A stretch of DNA of 64,000 bases, taken from contig CAVOPA010000017.1 of NCBI GenBank assembly GCA_963697705.1, positions 310,001 through 374,000 on the forward strand. The letters are read 5' to 3'. Position 1 is the stretch's first letter, and the number at the start of each line of letters is the position of its first letter. The notes below the pieces were generated by a model. It saw only the letters and a program-made list of their open reading frames with translations. It was not told the DNA's origin and ran no database searches. Below, piece by piece: positions 42,103-51,971 of the stretch. The position numbers were made by a program, and so were the translations under genes. The stretch comes from CAVUCH01 sp963697705. GTDB taxonomy: Bacteria > Acidobacteriota > Vicinamibacteria > Vicinamibacterales > JAENWD01.

Positions 42103-43905
42103 TTGGATCAGCAGTTCATCCGGAATTTTGCCGTCATCGCGCATATCGATCACGGGAAGTCGACGCTCGCCGACCGGTTCCTCGAGTTCACCGGGGCGCT
42201 CCAGGCCAGAGAGATGGAAGCGCAAGTGCTCGATTCGATGGATCTCGAGCGCGAGCGCGGCATCACGATCAAGGCCCACCCGGTTCGCCTGCACTACAAG
42301 GCCCGAAACGGCAATCAATACGTCCTCAACCTGATCGACACGCCGGGCCACGTCGATTTCTCGTACGAGGTCACCCGCTCGCTCGCCGCGTGCGAAGGTG
42401 CCCTGCTCCTCGTGGATGCATCGCAGGGTGTCGAGGCGCAGACGCTGGCCAACGCCTACCTCGCCGTCGACGGCGGGCTCGAGATTATCCCCGTCATCAA
42501 CAAGATCGATCTTCCCGGCGCACAGCCGGACGAAACGCGCCGTCAGATTGAGGAGATCGTCGGCCTGCCCGCCGACCATGCCATCCTGGCGAGCGCCAAG
42601 GCAGGCATCGGCACCGAAGAGATCCTCGAGGCGATCGTCGAGCGGTTGCCCATCCCCAAGGGCCTGACGACCGATCCTCTGAAAGCGCTGATCTTCGATT
42701 CGTGGTACGACCCCTACCGCGGGGTGGTCATCGTCGTTCGGATGATCGACGGCGTAATCCGATCGGGCATGAAGATGCGCTTGATGGCGACCGCGCAGGA
42801 ATTCCCGGTCGAGCAGGTCGGCGTGTTCCTGCCCAAGCCGCTGGTCGTCGACGAGCTCACCGCCGGCGAGGTCGGGTTCATCGTCGCGGGGATCAAGAAG
42901 GTCGACGACGCGAAGATCGGCGACACGGTGACGGAGGCCGCGCGACCGGCCCTGCAGGCGTATCCCGGGTTCAAGGAACTGCGGCCGATGGTCTTCGCGG
43001 GCCTGTACCCAGTCGAAGGCCACGAGTACCCGCAGCTGCGAGAGGCGCTGGAGAAGCTCCGCCTCAACGACGCGTCGCTGTTTTTCGAGCCCGAGACATC
43101 GGCGGCGCTCGGCTTCGGCTTCCGCTGCGGGTTCCTGGGCCTGCTTCACATGGAGATCGTTCAGGAGCGGCTCGAGCGCGAATTCGACATGGACCTGGTG
43201 ACTACGGCGCCGGGCGTGCTGTATCGCGTGACGACCACCGATGGCGAGGTTCACGAGGTCGACAGCCCGGCGAAGATGCCGGATCCCGGGCGCATCGACA
43301 AGCTCGAGGAGCCGGTGATCACCGCGATGATCCTGACGCCTTCGGAGCACGTCGGCGGGATCCTGCAGCTCTGCCAGGACAAGCGCGGGGTCCAGAAAGG
43401 GCTCGAGTACCTCGCCTCCGATCGCGTGCTCGTCACCTACGAGCTGCCGTTCAACGAGGTCGTGCTCGACTTTTACGACCGCCTCAAGACCCTGTCGCGG
43501 GGCTATGCCTCACTCGATTACCACGTCACCGGCTACTGCGAATCGCCGCTCGTCCGTCTCGACATCCTCGTGAACGGCGATCCGGTCGACGCGCTCTCCG
43601 TCATCGTGCACCGCGACACGGCGTACGAGCGCGGCAAGGCGCTCGTCTCGAAGATGCGGGAGCTGATTCCGCGGCAGATGTTCGACGTTGCGATCCAGGC
43701 CGCGATCGGCAGCCGCATCATCGCGCGCGAGTCGGTGAAGGCGCTGCGGAAGAACGTGCTGGCGAAGTGCTACGGCGGAGACATCAGCCGCAAGCGCAAG
43801 CTGCTCGAGAAACAGAAGGAAGGGAAGCGGCGCATGAAGCGGGTCGGCCAGGTGGACATCCCGCAGGAAGCCTTTCTCGCGGTGCTGAAAGTAGGACAGG
43901 ACTGA
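42103..43905 (+). CDS. lepA: Translation elongation factor 4 (LepA/EF4)
   Basis: The 600-residue GTPase has G1 AHIDHGKSTLADRF, G3 DTPGHVDFSYEV, G4 NKIDLPGA, the EF-G-like domains II, III and V, and the LepA-specific C-terminal domain ending KRRMKRVGQVDIPQEAF. It acts on stalled or newly assembling ribosomes at the membrane. The TTG at 42103 gives the canonical N-terminus M-D-Q-Q-F-I-R-N-F and has GAAGG 4 nt upstream; the frame is open far upstream through the frameshifted citrate synthase but that is accidental. Stop shares a base with the lepB ATG, a common lepA-lepB pair. Confidence 0.96.
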   Translation: MDQQFIRNFAVIAHIDHGKSTLADRFLEFTGALQAREMEAQVLDSMDLERERGITIKAHPVRLHYKARNGNQYVLNLIDTPGHVDFSYEVTRSLAACEGALLLVDASQGVEAQTLANAYLAVDGGLEIIPVINKIDLPGAQPDETRRQIEEIVGLPADHAILASAKAGIGTEEILEAIVERLPIPKGLTTDPLKALIFDSWYDPYRGVVIVVRMIDGVIRSGMKMRLMATAQEFPVEQVGVFLPKPLVVDELTAGEVGFIVAGIKKVDDAKIGDTVTEAARPALQAYPGFKELRPMVFAGLYPVEGHEYPQLREALEKLRLNDASLFFEPETSAALGFGFRCGFLGLLHMEIVQERLEREFDMDLVTTAPGVLYRVTTTDGEVHEVDSPAKMPDPGRIDKLEEPVITAMILTPSEHVGGILQLCQDKRGVQKGLEYLASDRVLVTYELPFNEVVLDFYDRLKTLSRGYASLDYHVTGYCESPLVRLDILVNGDPVDALSVIVHRDTAYERGKALVSKMRELIPRQMFDVAIQAAIGSRIIARESVKALRKNVLAKCYGGDISRKRKLLEKQKEGKRRMKRVGQVDIPQEAFLAVLKVGQD

Positions 43906-44603
43906 TGGCTACGACGTTCAAGAAGTCCACAGGACGCGAGTACTTCGAGTCGATCGTCATTGCGGTGATCCTCGCCCTGTTCATCCGCACGTTCGTCGTG
44001 CAGGCGTTCAAGATCCCGACCGGATCGATGGAGAACAACCTCCTGGTCGGCGATCACCTGCTCGTGAACAAGTTCGTGTTCGCCCCGACGGCCTCCTCGA
44101 TCGAGCAGAAGTTGCTGCCGATCGACCCCATCCATCGCGGCGACGTCGTCGTGTTCAAGTACCCGGAGGAGCCCGAACGCGACTTCATCAAGCGCGTGAT
44201 CGGGCTGCCCGGCGAAACGCTTGAGCTGCGCCGGAAAGTCGTCTACATCAACGGCAAGCCGCTCAACGAGCCGTATGTGCACTTCCTCATCCCGCCGACG
44301 CCCGAAGGGCAGGAGGTGGCGAGCTACGACGTACGCGAGCGATACGGCCCGGTGACCGTGCCTGCCGATCACTATTTCGTGATGGGCGACAACCGGGACA
44401 ACTCACAGGACAGCCGCTACTGGGGCTTTCTGCCGCGGACGTACGTGAAGGGCAAGGCCCTGATGGTCTACTGGTCGTACGAGGGCGACCGCGAGGAGTA
44501 CCAGGACGAAGGGTTCGGCGCCGTGCTCCGCAACACCGTCTCGGTCGTCACGCACTTCTTCACGCGCACGAGGTGGGACCGGCTGCTGCACCAGATACGG
44601 TAG
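43905..44603 (+). CDS. lepB: Signal peptidase I
   Basis: The 232-residue protein has an N-terminal membrane helix (about residues 15-33), then the catalytic Ser41 in PTGSMENNLLVGD, the general-base Lys96 in RDFIKRVIGLPGE, and the box E motif MGDNRDNSQDSRYWGF. It cleaves Sec and Tat signal peptides on the outer face of the inner membrane. ATG at 43905 overlaps the lepA stop by one base. A short C-terminal extension after WSYEGD is not part of the catalytic core. Confidence 0.96.
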   Translation: MATTFKKSTGREYFESIVIAVILALFIRTFVVQAFKIPTGSMENNLLVGDHLLVNKFVFAPTASSIEQKLLPIDPIHRGDVVVFKYPEEPERDFIKRVIGLPGETLELRRKVVYINGKPLNEPYVHFLIPPTPEGQEVASYDVRERYGPVTVPADHYFVMGDNRDNSQDSRYWGFLPRTYVKGKALMVYWSYEGDREEYQDEGFGAVLRNTVSVVTHFFTRTRWDRLLHQIR

Positions 44604-44607
44604 GACT

Positions 44608-44675
44608 CGAAATCCGGAATTCGGAGTGCGGAATTCGAAGTTGCTTTCGATTCAGCGCTCGGATTTCGGAATGCC
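44608..44675. repeat. Intergenic word-repeat (CGGAATTCGGA type)
   Basis: ATCCGGAATTCGG, GCGGAATTCGAAG and ATTTCGGAATGCC follow each other directly after lepB. The same family of words is seen beside the tRNA (30581-30665) and at 47108-47170. It is strikingly AT-richer than its surroundings. Confidence 0.5.
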
Positions 44676-44733
44676 AGGGGCGATTGAACGAGTTCGGCCA
44701 TTCTCCTTAGCCGCCGCGCCCGCCGCCCGCCGC

Positions 44734-45363
44734 CTATCCCGTGCCTCCCAGCGCCTGGCGGGCCTCTCTGACCGCAGCATCCATCGCGCGGGTGAGGCGG
44801 AGCACTTCGGCTTCGGCGCCGGTGGAAAAGCCGGGATCGTGCAGGCTGGCAAGATTGATCCGGGCGTTGGCGGCGGCGCCGTTCAGCGCCGCGGCCAGCA
44901 GCTCGAACGCGACGCCCGCGTCGCTTGCGGCCGACGCGCTTCCGCACCGTGCCACCGTCACACCTTCGCGAACGGCCGCGTGGCAGGCGCGCATCACGTC
45001 GATCGGCACCTCCGTCGCGCCATGTAACGCCGCCTGGATGGCCGCGGTGCGCGCTTGTTTCTCCGGCTCACTGGCTTTGGGCAGGCGATAGGCCCGCATC
45101 ACCCCCTCGTAGGCGTCGCTGTCCTGATCTACGAGGGCGGCGAGATGCTCGCGGCTGTGCCGCAGCTCGCGGCAGACGCTATCGAGGGCGGCGCGATCCG
45201 CATCCGTGCCGGTGCGTGTCCTGGGCAGCGCGGCCACCATCATGAGCAGCGAGGCGCCGACCGCGCCAGCAAGCGCTGATGCCGAGCCGCCACCAGGCGT
45301 CGGGGTTGGGGACGCAAACGACTCGAGCAGCTCAGTGACGGTGAGCGCGGTCAATCTCGCCAT
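44734..45363 (-). CDS. Cyclodeaminase/cyclohydrolase family protein (FTCD C-terminal domain)
   Basis: The 209-residue all-helical protein has the SPTPTPGGGSASAL motif at residues 18-31 that marks the FTCD_C family, then two helical bundles. Stand-alone members act as methenyl-THF cyclohydrolase or formimino-THF cyclodeaminase (FchA type). Its neighbour encodes imidazolonepropionase, so formimino-THF cyclodeamination during histidine breakdown is the natural reading. The formiminotransferase half is not here. ATG at 45363 has GGAG 8 nt upstream. Confidence 0.88.
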   Translation of the reverse strand: MARLTALTVTELLESFASPTPTPGGGSASALAGAVGASLLMMVAALPRTRTGTDADRAALDSVCRELRHSREHLAALVDQDSDAYEGVMRAYRLPKASEPEKQARTAAIQAALHGATEVPIDVMRACHAAVREGVTVARCGSASAASDAGVAFELLAAALNGAAANARINLASLHDPGFSTGAEAEVLRLTRAMDAAVREARQALGGTG

Positions 45364-45434
45364 GTTGAGGGCTCCTTCGTGGCCGGTGTGTTCCGCTCCG
45401 CGCGCTGTTCATCTGAGCTCGTTTCCCGTACCGC

Positions 45435-46688
45435 TCAGGCCGGCTCCGACACGATCCGCCCGCGCTTGATGACTGCGCGAAGCGAAGGCGCGCCGGGGCG
45501 CAGCAACTCGACGACCGACCCGTTCACGACCACCGCGTCCATCTGCTTGCCAGGCTCGAGGCTTCCGACGAGCGCCTGCCGGTCGAGTGCGCACGCGGCA
45601 TTGATGGTGGCGGCCACAAGCGCCTCCTCGAGCGTCAGGCCCATGCCGAAGCACGCCAGCGCCATCACGAAGGGCATCGACGGCGTGAAGCCGCCGCCCG
45701 GATTGACGTCGGTCGCGAGGGCGACGGGCACGTCTTCCTCGATCAGCATGCGCGCGGGCGCCGAACGTCCGAGCTTCAGATAGAAAGCCGCGGCCGGCAG
45801 CAACGTGGCGACGGTATCAGATCCGGCCATCGCCCGCGCCGCCTCGCGGTCGACGAAGATCAAGTGATCGGCGGACCGTGCCCGGAGCTCCGCCGCCAGC
45901 AGGGCGCCGCCGCTCGATGCGAGCTCGTCGGCGTGAATGCGCGGCTGGAGTCCCGCCGCGAGACCCGCGGACAGGATCTCGCGAGACTCCGCGACGGTGA
46001 ACACGCCAGCCTCACAGAACACGTCGCACGACTCGGCCAGCCCCTCGGCCACGACGCGTGGGATCATCTCCTCGATGATCAGGCGCACGTAGGCGTCGCG
46101 CCGATCGCGGTACTCCGGCGGGATCTCGTGGGCGCCCATGAATGTCGGCACGAGCTCGATCGGGCCTTCTTCCGACAGCCGCCGGATCACCCGCAGCAGC
46201 TTCAGCTCGCTCTCGGTGGTCAGGCCGTATCCGCTCTTGACCTCGCAGGTCGTCGTGCCGCATCGCAGCATCTCGTCGAGACGGACGCGCGCATCGGCAG
46301 CCAGTCGCGCCTCGCTGCAATCCCGAGTGGATCGGACCGTGTGCAGGATGCCGCCGCCGTCGGCCGCGATGCCGGCATAGGTCGCGCCGGCGAGCCGCCG
46401 GCGCAGCTCGTGACGACGATCGCCGGCATACACGAGGTGCGTGTGCGCGTCCACGAACCCTGGCACGACCGTGCAGCCGGCAGCGTCCATCGCGGTGCAT
46501 CCGGGCGTGGGCTCGACCTCGCGCGCACAGGCCGCCGCCGATCCCACGAACACGATGCGGCCGTCGAGCGACGCGATGCCGGCGTGCGGGATGGGCCGCG
46601 CGTCGGCCTGGGCAGCGCCACGCTTCGGCGCCGGACCCGCACACGTAATCACTTCGCTGGCGTTGGTGATGATGCAGTCGGCGAGCAT
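45435..46688 (-). CDS. hutI: Imidazolonepropionase
   Basis: The 417-residue amidohydrolase has the metal site VPGFVDAHTHLVYAGDRRHE, the KSGYGLTTESELKLLRVIR segment specific for HutI, TFMGAHEIPPEY, CDVFCEAGVFTVAES, IHADELASSGG and LATDVNPGG. It opens the imidazolone ring to N-formimino-L-glutamate in histidine degradation. hutH and hutU are not adjacent in this window. ATG at 46688 starts the beta-sandwich domain; the longer frame above it is non-homologous. It lies 71 nt before the cyclodeaminase gene in the same direction. Confidence 0.94.
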   Translation of the reverse strand: MLADCIITNASEVITCAGPAPKRGAAQADARPIPHAGIASLDGRIVFVGSAAACAREVEPTPGCTAMDAAGCTVVPGFVDAHTHLVYAGDRRHELRRRLAGATYAGIAADGGGILHTVRSTRDCSEARLAADARVRLDEMLRCGTTTCEVKSGYGLTTESELKLLRVIRRLSEEGPIELVPTFMGAHEIPPEYRDRRDAYVRLIIEEMIPRVVAEGLAESCDVFCEAGVFTVAESREILSAGLAAGLQPRIHADELASSGGALLAAELRARSADHLIFVDREAARAMAGSDTVATLLPAAAFYLKLGRSAPARMLIEEDVPVALATDVNPGGGFTPSMPFVMALACFGMGLTLEEALVAATINAACALDRQALVGSLEPGKQMDAVVVNGSVVELLRPGAPSLRAVIKRGRIVSEPA

Positions 46689-46807
46689 GGACGGCAGACC
46701 TGTGCTTTTTGCGGCAGGCGCAGACCGGGGGCGCCGACATGGCGGCACGTCGAAGAGCCCCGTGTTCGCGGCTCATTCGGCTGGCCGCTGACGAGGTGAT
46801 TATCCTG

Positions 46808-47107
46808 CTATTTCTGCAGGACGGTCGCAAGGCGCGCGTCGAGGGCCGCGGGCGTGATCCCTTCGAATACGACGCGCTTGGTCCGGCTGCGTTGACCTGA
46901 AGCGACGGCCACCGCGCGAGCGGGCAGGTGGAAGGCGTCGGCCAGCCAGGCGACGAGTGCGGTATTGGCGGCACCGTCGACCGGGGCGGCGGCAAGCCTC
47001 ACGATTAGCTGAGCATTCCGTACGCCCGCGAGCGCCGTCCGTCCGGCCCTCGGCGTCACGCGGATCGTGCAACTGGCGCCGGAGGGGGTTGGCGTGAAGG
47101 GGGACAT
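46808..47107 (-). CDS. DUF167 (YggU) family protein
   Basis: The 99-residue protein has the whole DUF167 pattern: TIRVTPRAGRTALAGV, LIVRLAAAPVDGAANTALV and VAVASGQRSRTKRVVFEG. The fold is known for YggU but not its function; genes of this family are often next to yggS and divIVA-type division genes, as here. ATG at 47107 is the only sensible start; no Shine-Dalgarno is clear. Confidence 0.88.
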   Translation of the reverse strand: MSPFTPTPSGASCTIRVTPRAGRTALAGVRNAQLIVRLAAAPVDGAANTALVAWLADAFHLPARAVAVASGQRSRTKRVVFEGITPAALDARLATVLQK

Positions 47108-47256
47108 TCAAATGCACAATGCGCAAGGCGGGGTGTCCGAGACGGATGCCGACTGCCGAATGCTCAGAACCTAGTTCGCCGTCGATTGGCAGGCGTCGTC
47201 GGTGCGCGATCGCGGGTTAGGTTGTGCCCTGCCCGTTAGACCTTGTGCCTTGTGCA
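47108..47256. repeat. Spacer with inverted ATGCACAA words
   Basis: AAATGCACAATGCGCAAGG near 47107-47125 and the inverse GCCTTGTGCATTACG near 47250 flank a 149-nt spacer that also contains GACTGCCGAATGC words like those at 30581 and 44608. No gene. Probably another member of the dispersed intergenic repeats. Confidence 0.4.
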
Positions 47257-47714
47257 TTACGTCGTTGATGGCGCCACCTGGACCAGGCCGAGCGTGGCTC
47301 GCAGGGTGGCGATCGTGGACTGAATCCCAGCCTCGGCTTTCTCACGCCGTGCACGCAGCGAGGCGATCTCCTGTTCGAGGGCGTCGAGTTCCGGTGTGGT
47401 TGTCTCCAGGAGGGCGGCCGCACGCGCCTGGCCCTCGGCGATGATGCGTTGCGATTCCTGCTCCGCCGTGCTTCGGATCTCATCGGCGAGCTTCTGCGCC
47501 GTCATCAGCGTGCCGCGCAACGTGCGCTCCTGCTCCCGGTGCTCCTCGACCAGCGATTGCGCGCGACCGAGATCGTCGCGGAGGCGATCGGCTTCGCGCA
47601 GCGCGTCTTCGTAATCGGCGGCGAGCTCGGAGAGGAACTCGGCGACCTCGCGGCGATCGAAGCCCCGAACGGACGTTTTGAATTGCTGCGTGGGCAGATC
47701 GAGCGGCGTGACCG

Positions 47715-47718
<4 letters not shown>
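47257..47718 (-). CDS. divIVA: DivIVA-domain protein
   Basis: The 153-residue protein starts with the DivIVA membrane-binding motif (TPLDLPTQQFKTSVRGFDRREV) followed by EFLSELAADYEDAL and a long coiled coil to about residue 145. DivIVA proteins sense curved membranes and recruit pole or septum factors; they are rarer outside Gram-positives. GTG at 47718 overlaps the yggS stop by 4 nt (GTGA), so the pair is translationally coupled. Confidence 0.92.
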
Positions 47719-48442
<724 letters not shown>

Positions 48443-48443
<1 letters not shown>

Positions 48444-49420
48444 TACTTCTTCATCGCGCTGATGAACTGCTTCACTTCCTCGGCGTGGGGCCCGCTCGGG
48501 TCGATCGCGAGGTAGCCTTCGAACGCCGTGACTGCCTTGGGCATGTCTCCGAGGTTCACGTAGGACATCCCGAGCCGATATTGCGCTTCGGAGTGCTTCG
48601 GATCGGCCTTCGTGGCCGCTTCGAACTTGTCCTTCGCCTCGGCGTACTTCTGCTGGTTCCAGAGAATGACGCCCTGGTTGTAGAGCGCCGCGGCGTTCCC
48701 GCCGCCGCCGCCGCCCGGTGCACCGGCCGCACCGGGCGCGCCCTGCGACAGCTCCGCAGCCTTGTTGCTCGCCGCGAGGGCCTCATCGAGCTTCTTCTCG
48801 ACGTTGTAGACATTCGCGAGCGCATTCCAGGCTTCGACGTAGTCCGGCTTCAGCTCGGTGGCCTTCTTGTACGCGGCTTCCGCGTTGGCGTAATCCTTCT
48901 TCTGGAAGTAGGCATACCCGATGTTGTAGTAGCAGTCGTGGCAATTCGGGGCGGCAGTGGCCGCCTTCTGGAAGGACGCGATCGCCTCGTCGTAGTTCTG
49001 GGCCTTGCTCGCGGCCACACCGGCGTCGAACGAGGCTTGCAGGTCGGACATGCGCTTCTGGTTCTCTGCGCTGCCGCCGGCGGCGGCGGCGGCCAGTTGA
49101 AGATCGACCACGGACGGGTCACCGAGGCCGACGCGGAAGTTGTCGGCCACGGCCACCTTGCCGTCTTTCTCGGCGGAGATCTTGTACTCGCCGGGGTAGA
49201 GGCCGATCTGGATGAACTCGCCCTTCTTGTTCGTCTTCACCGTGAGTTTGCGCGTGACGCCCTTCGCCTCGATGAGCACCGCGGCACCTTCCACCGGCTT
49301 GCCGGCAGTGTCGGTGACCTTCCCCCGCAACCCGCCCGTCTGCGCCGCGGCGGGAGCGGCCAGCATCATCACGACGAAGAGCCCGAGCACGCCGGCCATG
49401 AGGCGGTTGAGTCGCACCAT
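48443..49420 (-). CDS. Exported carboxypeptidase-regulatory-like and TPR protein
   Basis: The 325-residue protein has a signal peptide (MVRLNRLMAGVLGLFVVMML, cleavage after APAAAQ), a carboxypeptidase-regulatory-like beta sandwich (LRGKVTDTAGKPVEGAAVLI, residues about 30-105) and four or more TPR units (YDEAIASFQKAATAAPN, YANAEAAYKKATELKPDYVE, YAEAKDKFEAATKADPKHSE), broken by a Gly/Ala-rich linker. This layout is common in Acidobacteria-type genomes. It is probably periplasmic and binds other proteins; its role is unknown. GGAGGA lies 8 nt before the ATG at 49420. It heads the TPR-yggS-divIVA operon. Confidence 0.85.
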
Positions 49421-49886
49421 GTGTGTGTCCTCCGAATGAACAGACCCAATCATCAAAACGCTCCTAGTTTACTCCCAAAGTTCCGCCTGCTGCCCTGCTG
49501 GTGGCGTGCCCGGTGATGCCCGCTTGCGGGCCCGCAACCCTTCGACGATCGGCACGGAGTGAGACACCGCCGTCGCTGCCGACGCGCATCAGCGTTCCGT
49601 CCGAAAACGTCGTGCACGGCCGCTGCCGGTCGGCGTCCCGCCAGTTCGCGAAGGGAGTCTCTGCGGACGCCTCTGCGAGGCACCGCAGGTCGGTGTCGGA
49701 GCGCCGACCGATCGACGTACCACACGAGCACGAGAGCGCGTGGCCTGGCCATTGATGGCGAGCGCGCTCCCGCCTAAGCCAACCCTCGGCGGCTCACGCT
49801 CCTCATACCGTGCCGCACGCCATGAGCACCGGCGTCCGCGCCGCGAACACGCTTACGAACAGCCGGTATGGTACAGAAGCGGGCCT
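49421..49886. other. Gene-free stretch, possible eroded gene
   Basis: These 466 bases separate the TPR and DinG genes, both on minus. One minus-strand frame, ending with TAG near 49470, reads like ordinary protein over about 90 residues (for example FANWRDADRQRPCTTFSDG) but has no in-frame start codon and no homology I recognise. It may be a gene remnant. The TPR gene promoter should also lie here; TAAACT near 49470 is a candidate -10. Confidence 0.4.
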
Positions 49887-51944
49887 TCAAAATTGGTGCC
49901 CGAGCGGCTCCGCGGTCGACGCGAAGAAGCGCTCGATGTCCGCGGGATCCGACGTGATCGGCGCCGGAGGCAGCGACTCCAGGAAGCGACGACCGTAGCC
50001 CATCGTGCGCAGTCGCGGGTCGAGCACCGCGAGCACGCCGCGGTCGAGCCGATGCCGCAGCAGGCGCCCAAGCCCCTGCTGCAGCGCGAGAATCGCCAGC
50101 GGCACCTGGTACTCGGCAAAGGGGTCGCCGCCGCGCGCGCCGATGGCCTCGAGCCTCGCCGCGGTGATCGGATCCCCGGGCGGCGCGAACGGCAGCTTGT
50201 CGACGATCACACAGCTCAGCGCCTCGCCGATGACGTCCACCCCCTGCCAGAAGCTGGCCGTCGCGAGCAGCACCGCGTGCGGGGTCTCACGGAAGCGGGT
50301 GAGCAGCAGCGACCGTGGCGCGGTCCCCTGCACCAGGATTGGATACTCGAGCGCGTCCTCGAGGACGGGCTGCAGCAGCCGCAGCATCGCGTAGCTCGTG
50401 AACAGTACGAACGCCCGCCCCGCGGTCCGCTTCAGGATCGCCGTGATCTCGCGCGCGGCCGCGTCGCCGAACGCCGGCAGCTTCGGATGGGGCATGCGCC
50501 GCGGCAGGTAGAGGATTGCCTGTCGGGAATAGTCGAACTCCGACTCGAGGCGCAGCTCGCGCGCCCGGCCCACGCCGAGCCGGTTGCGCACGTAGGCGAA
50601 CGAGCCAGCGACCGTCAGAGTCGCCGATGTCAACACGGTGGACGTGCGCCGATCCAGCACCGTCTCACGCACCGTCTGCGACACGTCTATTGGCGCCGCG
50701 CGCAGGAACACGCCGCGTCCGCGCACTTCCAGAAAGTACACGTAGTCTTCGTCCGACGCGCGCAGCAGGAAGCGCAGGTCATCGCGCGTCTGCCGGGCAC
50801 GGCGCGCGAGCGACAGCAGTTCCTCGACTGCGGCTCCCTGCACGACGGGCTCGCCGGCGATGCCGGGCGCCTGGTGCACCAGCAGGAGCGTGCCCTCCAG
50901 GCCGTCGAGCGTCCCCACCACGTCAGCGCCCATCTCGGCCAGCGGGGCCAGCAGCTCCGAGGTCAGGCGAACTCGTTCCTCACGGGTCCGGCGGGACGCA
51001 TCGAGCGTCGTGAAGAATTGGCGCGCGTGCCGCCGCAGGTGTTCGACGCCATCGAGCACCGCGTTTCGTTGCGGGGAAGGGAGCGCCCGTGCCGCCCAGC
51101 GCTCGATGTCGCTCGCCAGGTCCTCCACGGCCCACGTGCTCACGGCGATGCCGAAGTACTGCGTCGCGATGTCTTCGAGCTGGTGTGCTTCGTCGAGCAC
51201 CGCATGCTGGCAATTCGGGATCACTTCACCGTAGGCGTTGCGGCGCAGGGCGGCGTCTGCGAAGAGGAGGTGGTGGTTGACGATCACCACGTCCGACTCT
51301 TCGGCGCGCTGGCGCATGCGGGTGACGAAGCACTCGTCGAATCGGGGGCATTCGCCACCCAGGCAGTTCTCGGCGCTGGCGGCCACGTCGTTCCAGAGCG
51401 GAAGGTCCTCTGGCAGGTCGGCGATCTCGGCGCGGTCGCCCGTCTCGGTGCGGGCGGCCCACGCGTCGATGATGGTGAGGAACATGCGGGCGTCGTAGCT
51501 GGCCGCGAAACCGGGGAGCGCGGCCGCCACGCCGGAAACGGCTGCCTGCTCCCGCAGCGCGGCGAACCGGTGCAGGCACAGGTAGTTCCCGCGTCCCTTC
51601 ATGCAGGTCGCCTTGAAGGGCACCCCGAGGGCCCGCTCGAGGACCGGCAGGTCCTTGAAGTAGATCTGCTCCTGCAGGTTCTTGGTGCCCGTCGAGACGA
51701 GCACGCGCTCGCGCCGAAGGATCGCGGGGACGAGATAGGCGAGCGTCTTGCCGGTGCCGGTCCCGGCTTCGACCAGCAGCACGCCGCCCTCTTCGAGAGT
51801 GGACGCTACCGCCGCCGCCATCACGCGCTGGCTCGGGCGCGGCTCGAAACCTTCGACCGCGGCCGCTATGGGCCCGCCGGGTGCGAAGGCCCGGTCCACG
51901 GTCACGGCCAGCGGTTCGGCGGGGTTCCCGGGGTGGGCCGTCAC
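49887..51944 (-). CDS. dinG: DinG/XPD-family ATP-dependent helicase
   Basis: The 685-residue superfamily 2 helicase has Walker A EAGTGTGKT at about 59-67, motif Ia VSTGTKNLQEQ, a four-Cys Fe-S cluster region (CMKGRGNYLC and CLGGECPRFDEC), the DEAH box VLDEAHQLED, and C-terminal motifs V/VI (FWQGVDVIGEALSCVIVDKL, QGLGRLLRHRLDRGVL). DinG unwinds R-loops and D-loops 5' to 3'. No exonuclease domain is attached. GTG at 51944 is the apparent start, just ahead of the conserved part. glyA lies upstream, 27 nt away, same direction. Confidence 0.92.
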   Translation of the reverse strand: MTAHPGNPAEPLAVTVDRAFAPGGPIAAAVEGFEPRPSQRVMAAAVASTLEEGGVLLVEAGTGTGKTLAYLVPAILRRERVLVSTGTKNLQEQIYFKDLPVLERALGVPFKATCMKGRGNYLCLHRFAALREQAAVSGVAAALPGFAASYDARMFLTIIDAWAARTETGDRAEIADLPEDLPLWNDVAASAENCLGGECPRFDECFVTRMRQRAEESDVVIVNHHLLFADAALRRNAYGEVIPNCQHAVLDEAHQLEDIATQYFGIAVSTWAVEDLASDIERWAARALPSPQRNAVLDGVEHLRRHARQFFTTLDASRRTREERVRLTSELLAPLAEMGADVVGTLDGLEGTLLLVHQAPGIAGEPVVQGAAVEELLSLARRARQTRDDLRFLLRASDEDYVYFLEVRGRGVFLRAAPIDVSQTVRETVLDRRTSTVLTSATLTVAGSFAYVRNRLGVGRARELRLESEFDYSRQAILYLPRRMPHPKLPAFGDAAAREITAILKRTAGRAFVLFTSYAMLRLLQPVLEDALEYPILVQGTAPRSLLLTRFRETPHAVLLATASFWQGVDVIGEALSCVIVDKLPFAPPGDPITAARLEAIGARGGDPFAEYQVPLAILALQQGLGRLLRHRLDRGVLAVLDPRLRTMGYGRRFLESLPPAPITSDPADIERFFASTAEPLGHQF

Positions 51945-51971
51945 TATGAACCGTGCACCGCCCTCGCGGAG

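Noticed and set aside
40804..43905. A single 1033-codon ORF joining citrate synthase N-terminus to LepA
   Set aside because: Residues between about 41340 and 42100 are a frame-shadow of the second half of citrate synthase (Arg/Gly/Ala-rich, no domain). LepA has its own TTG start with a ribosome site and the canonical M-D-Q N-terminus.
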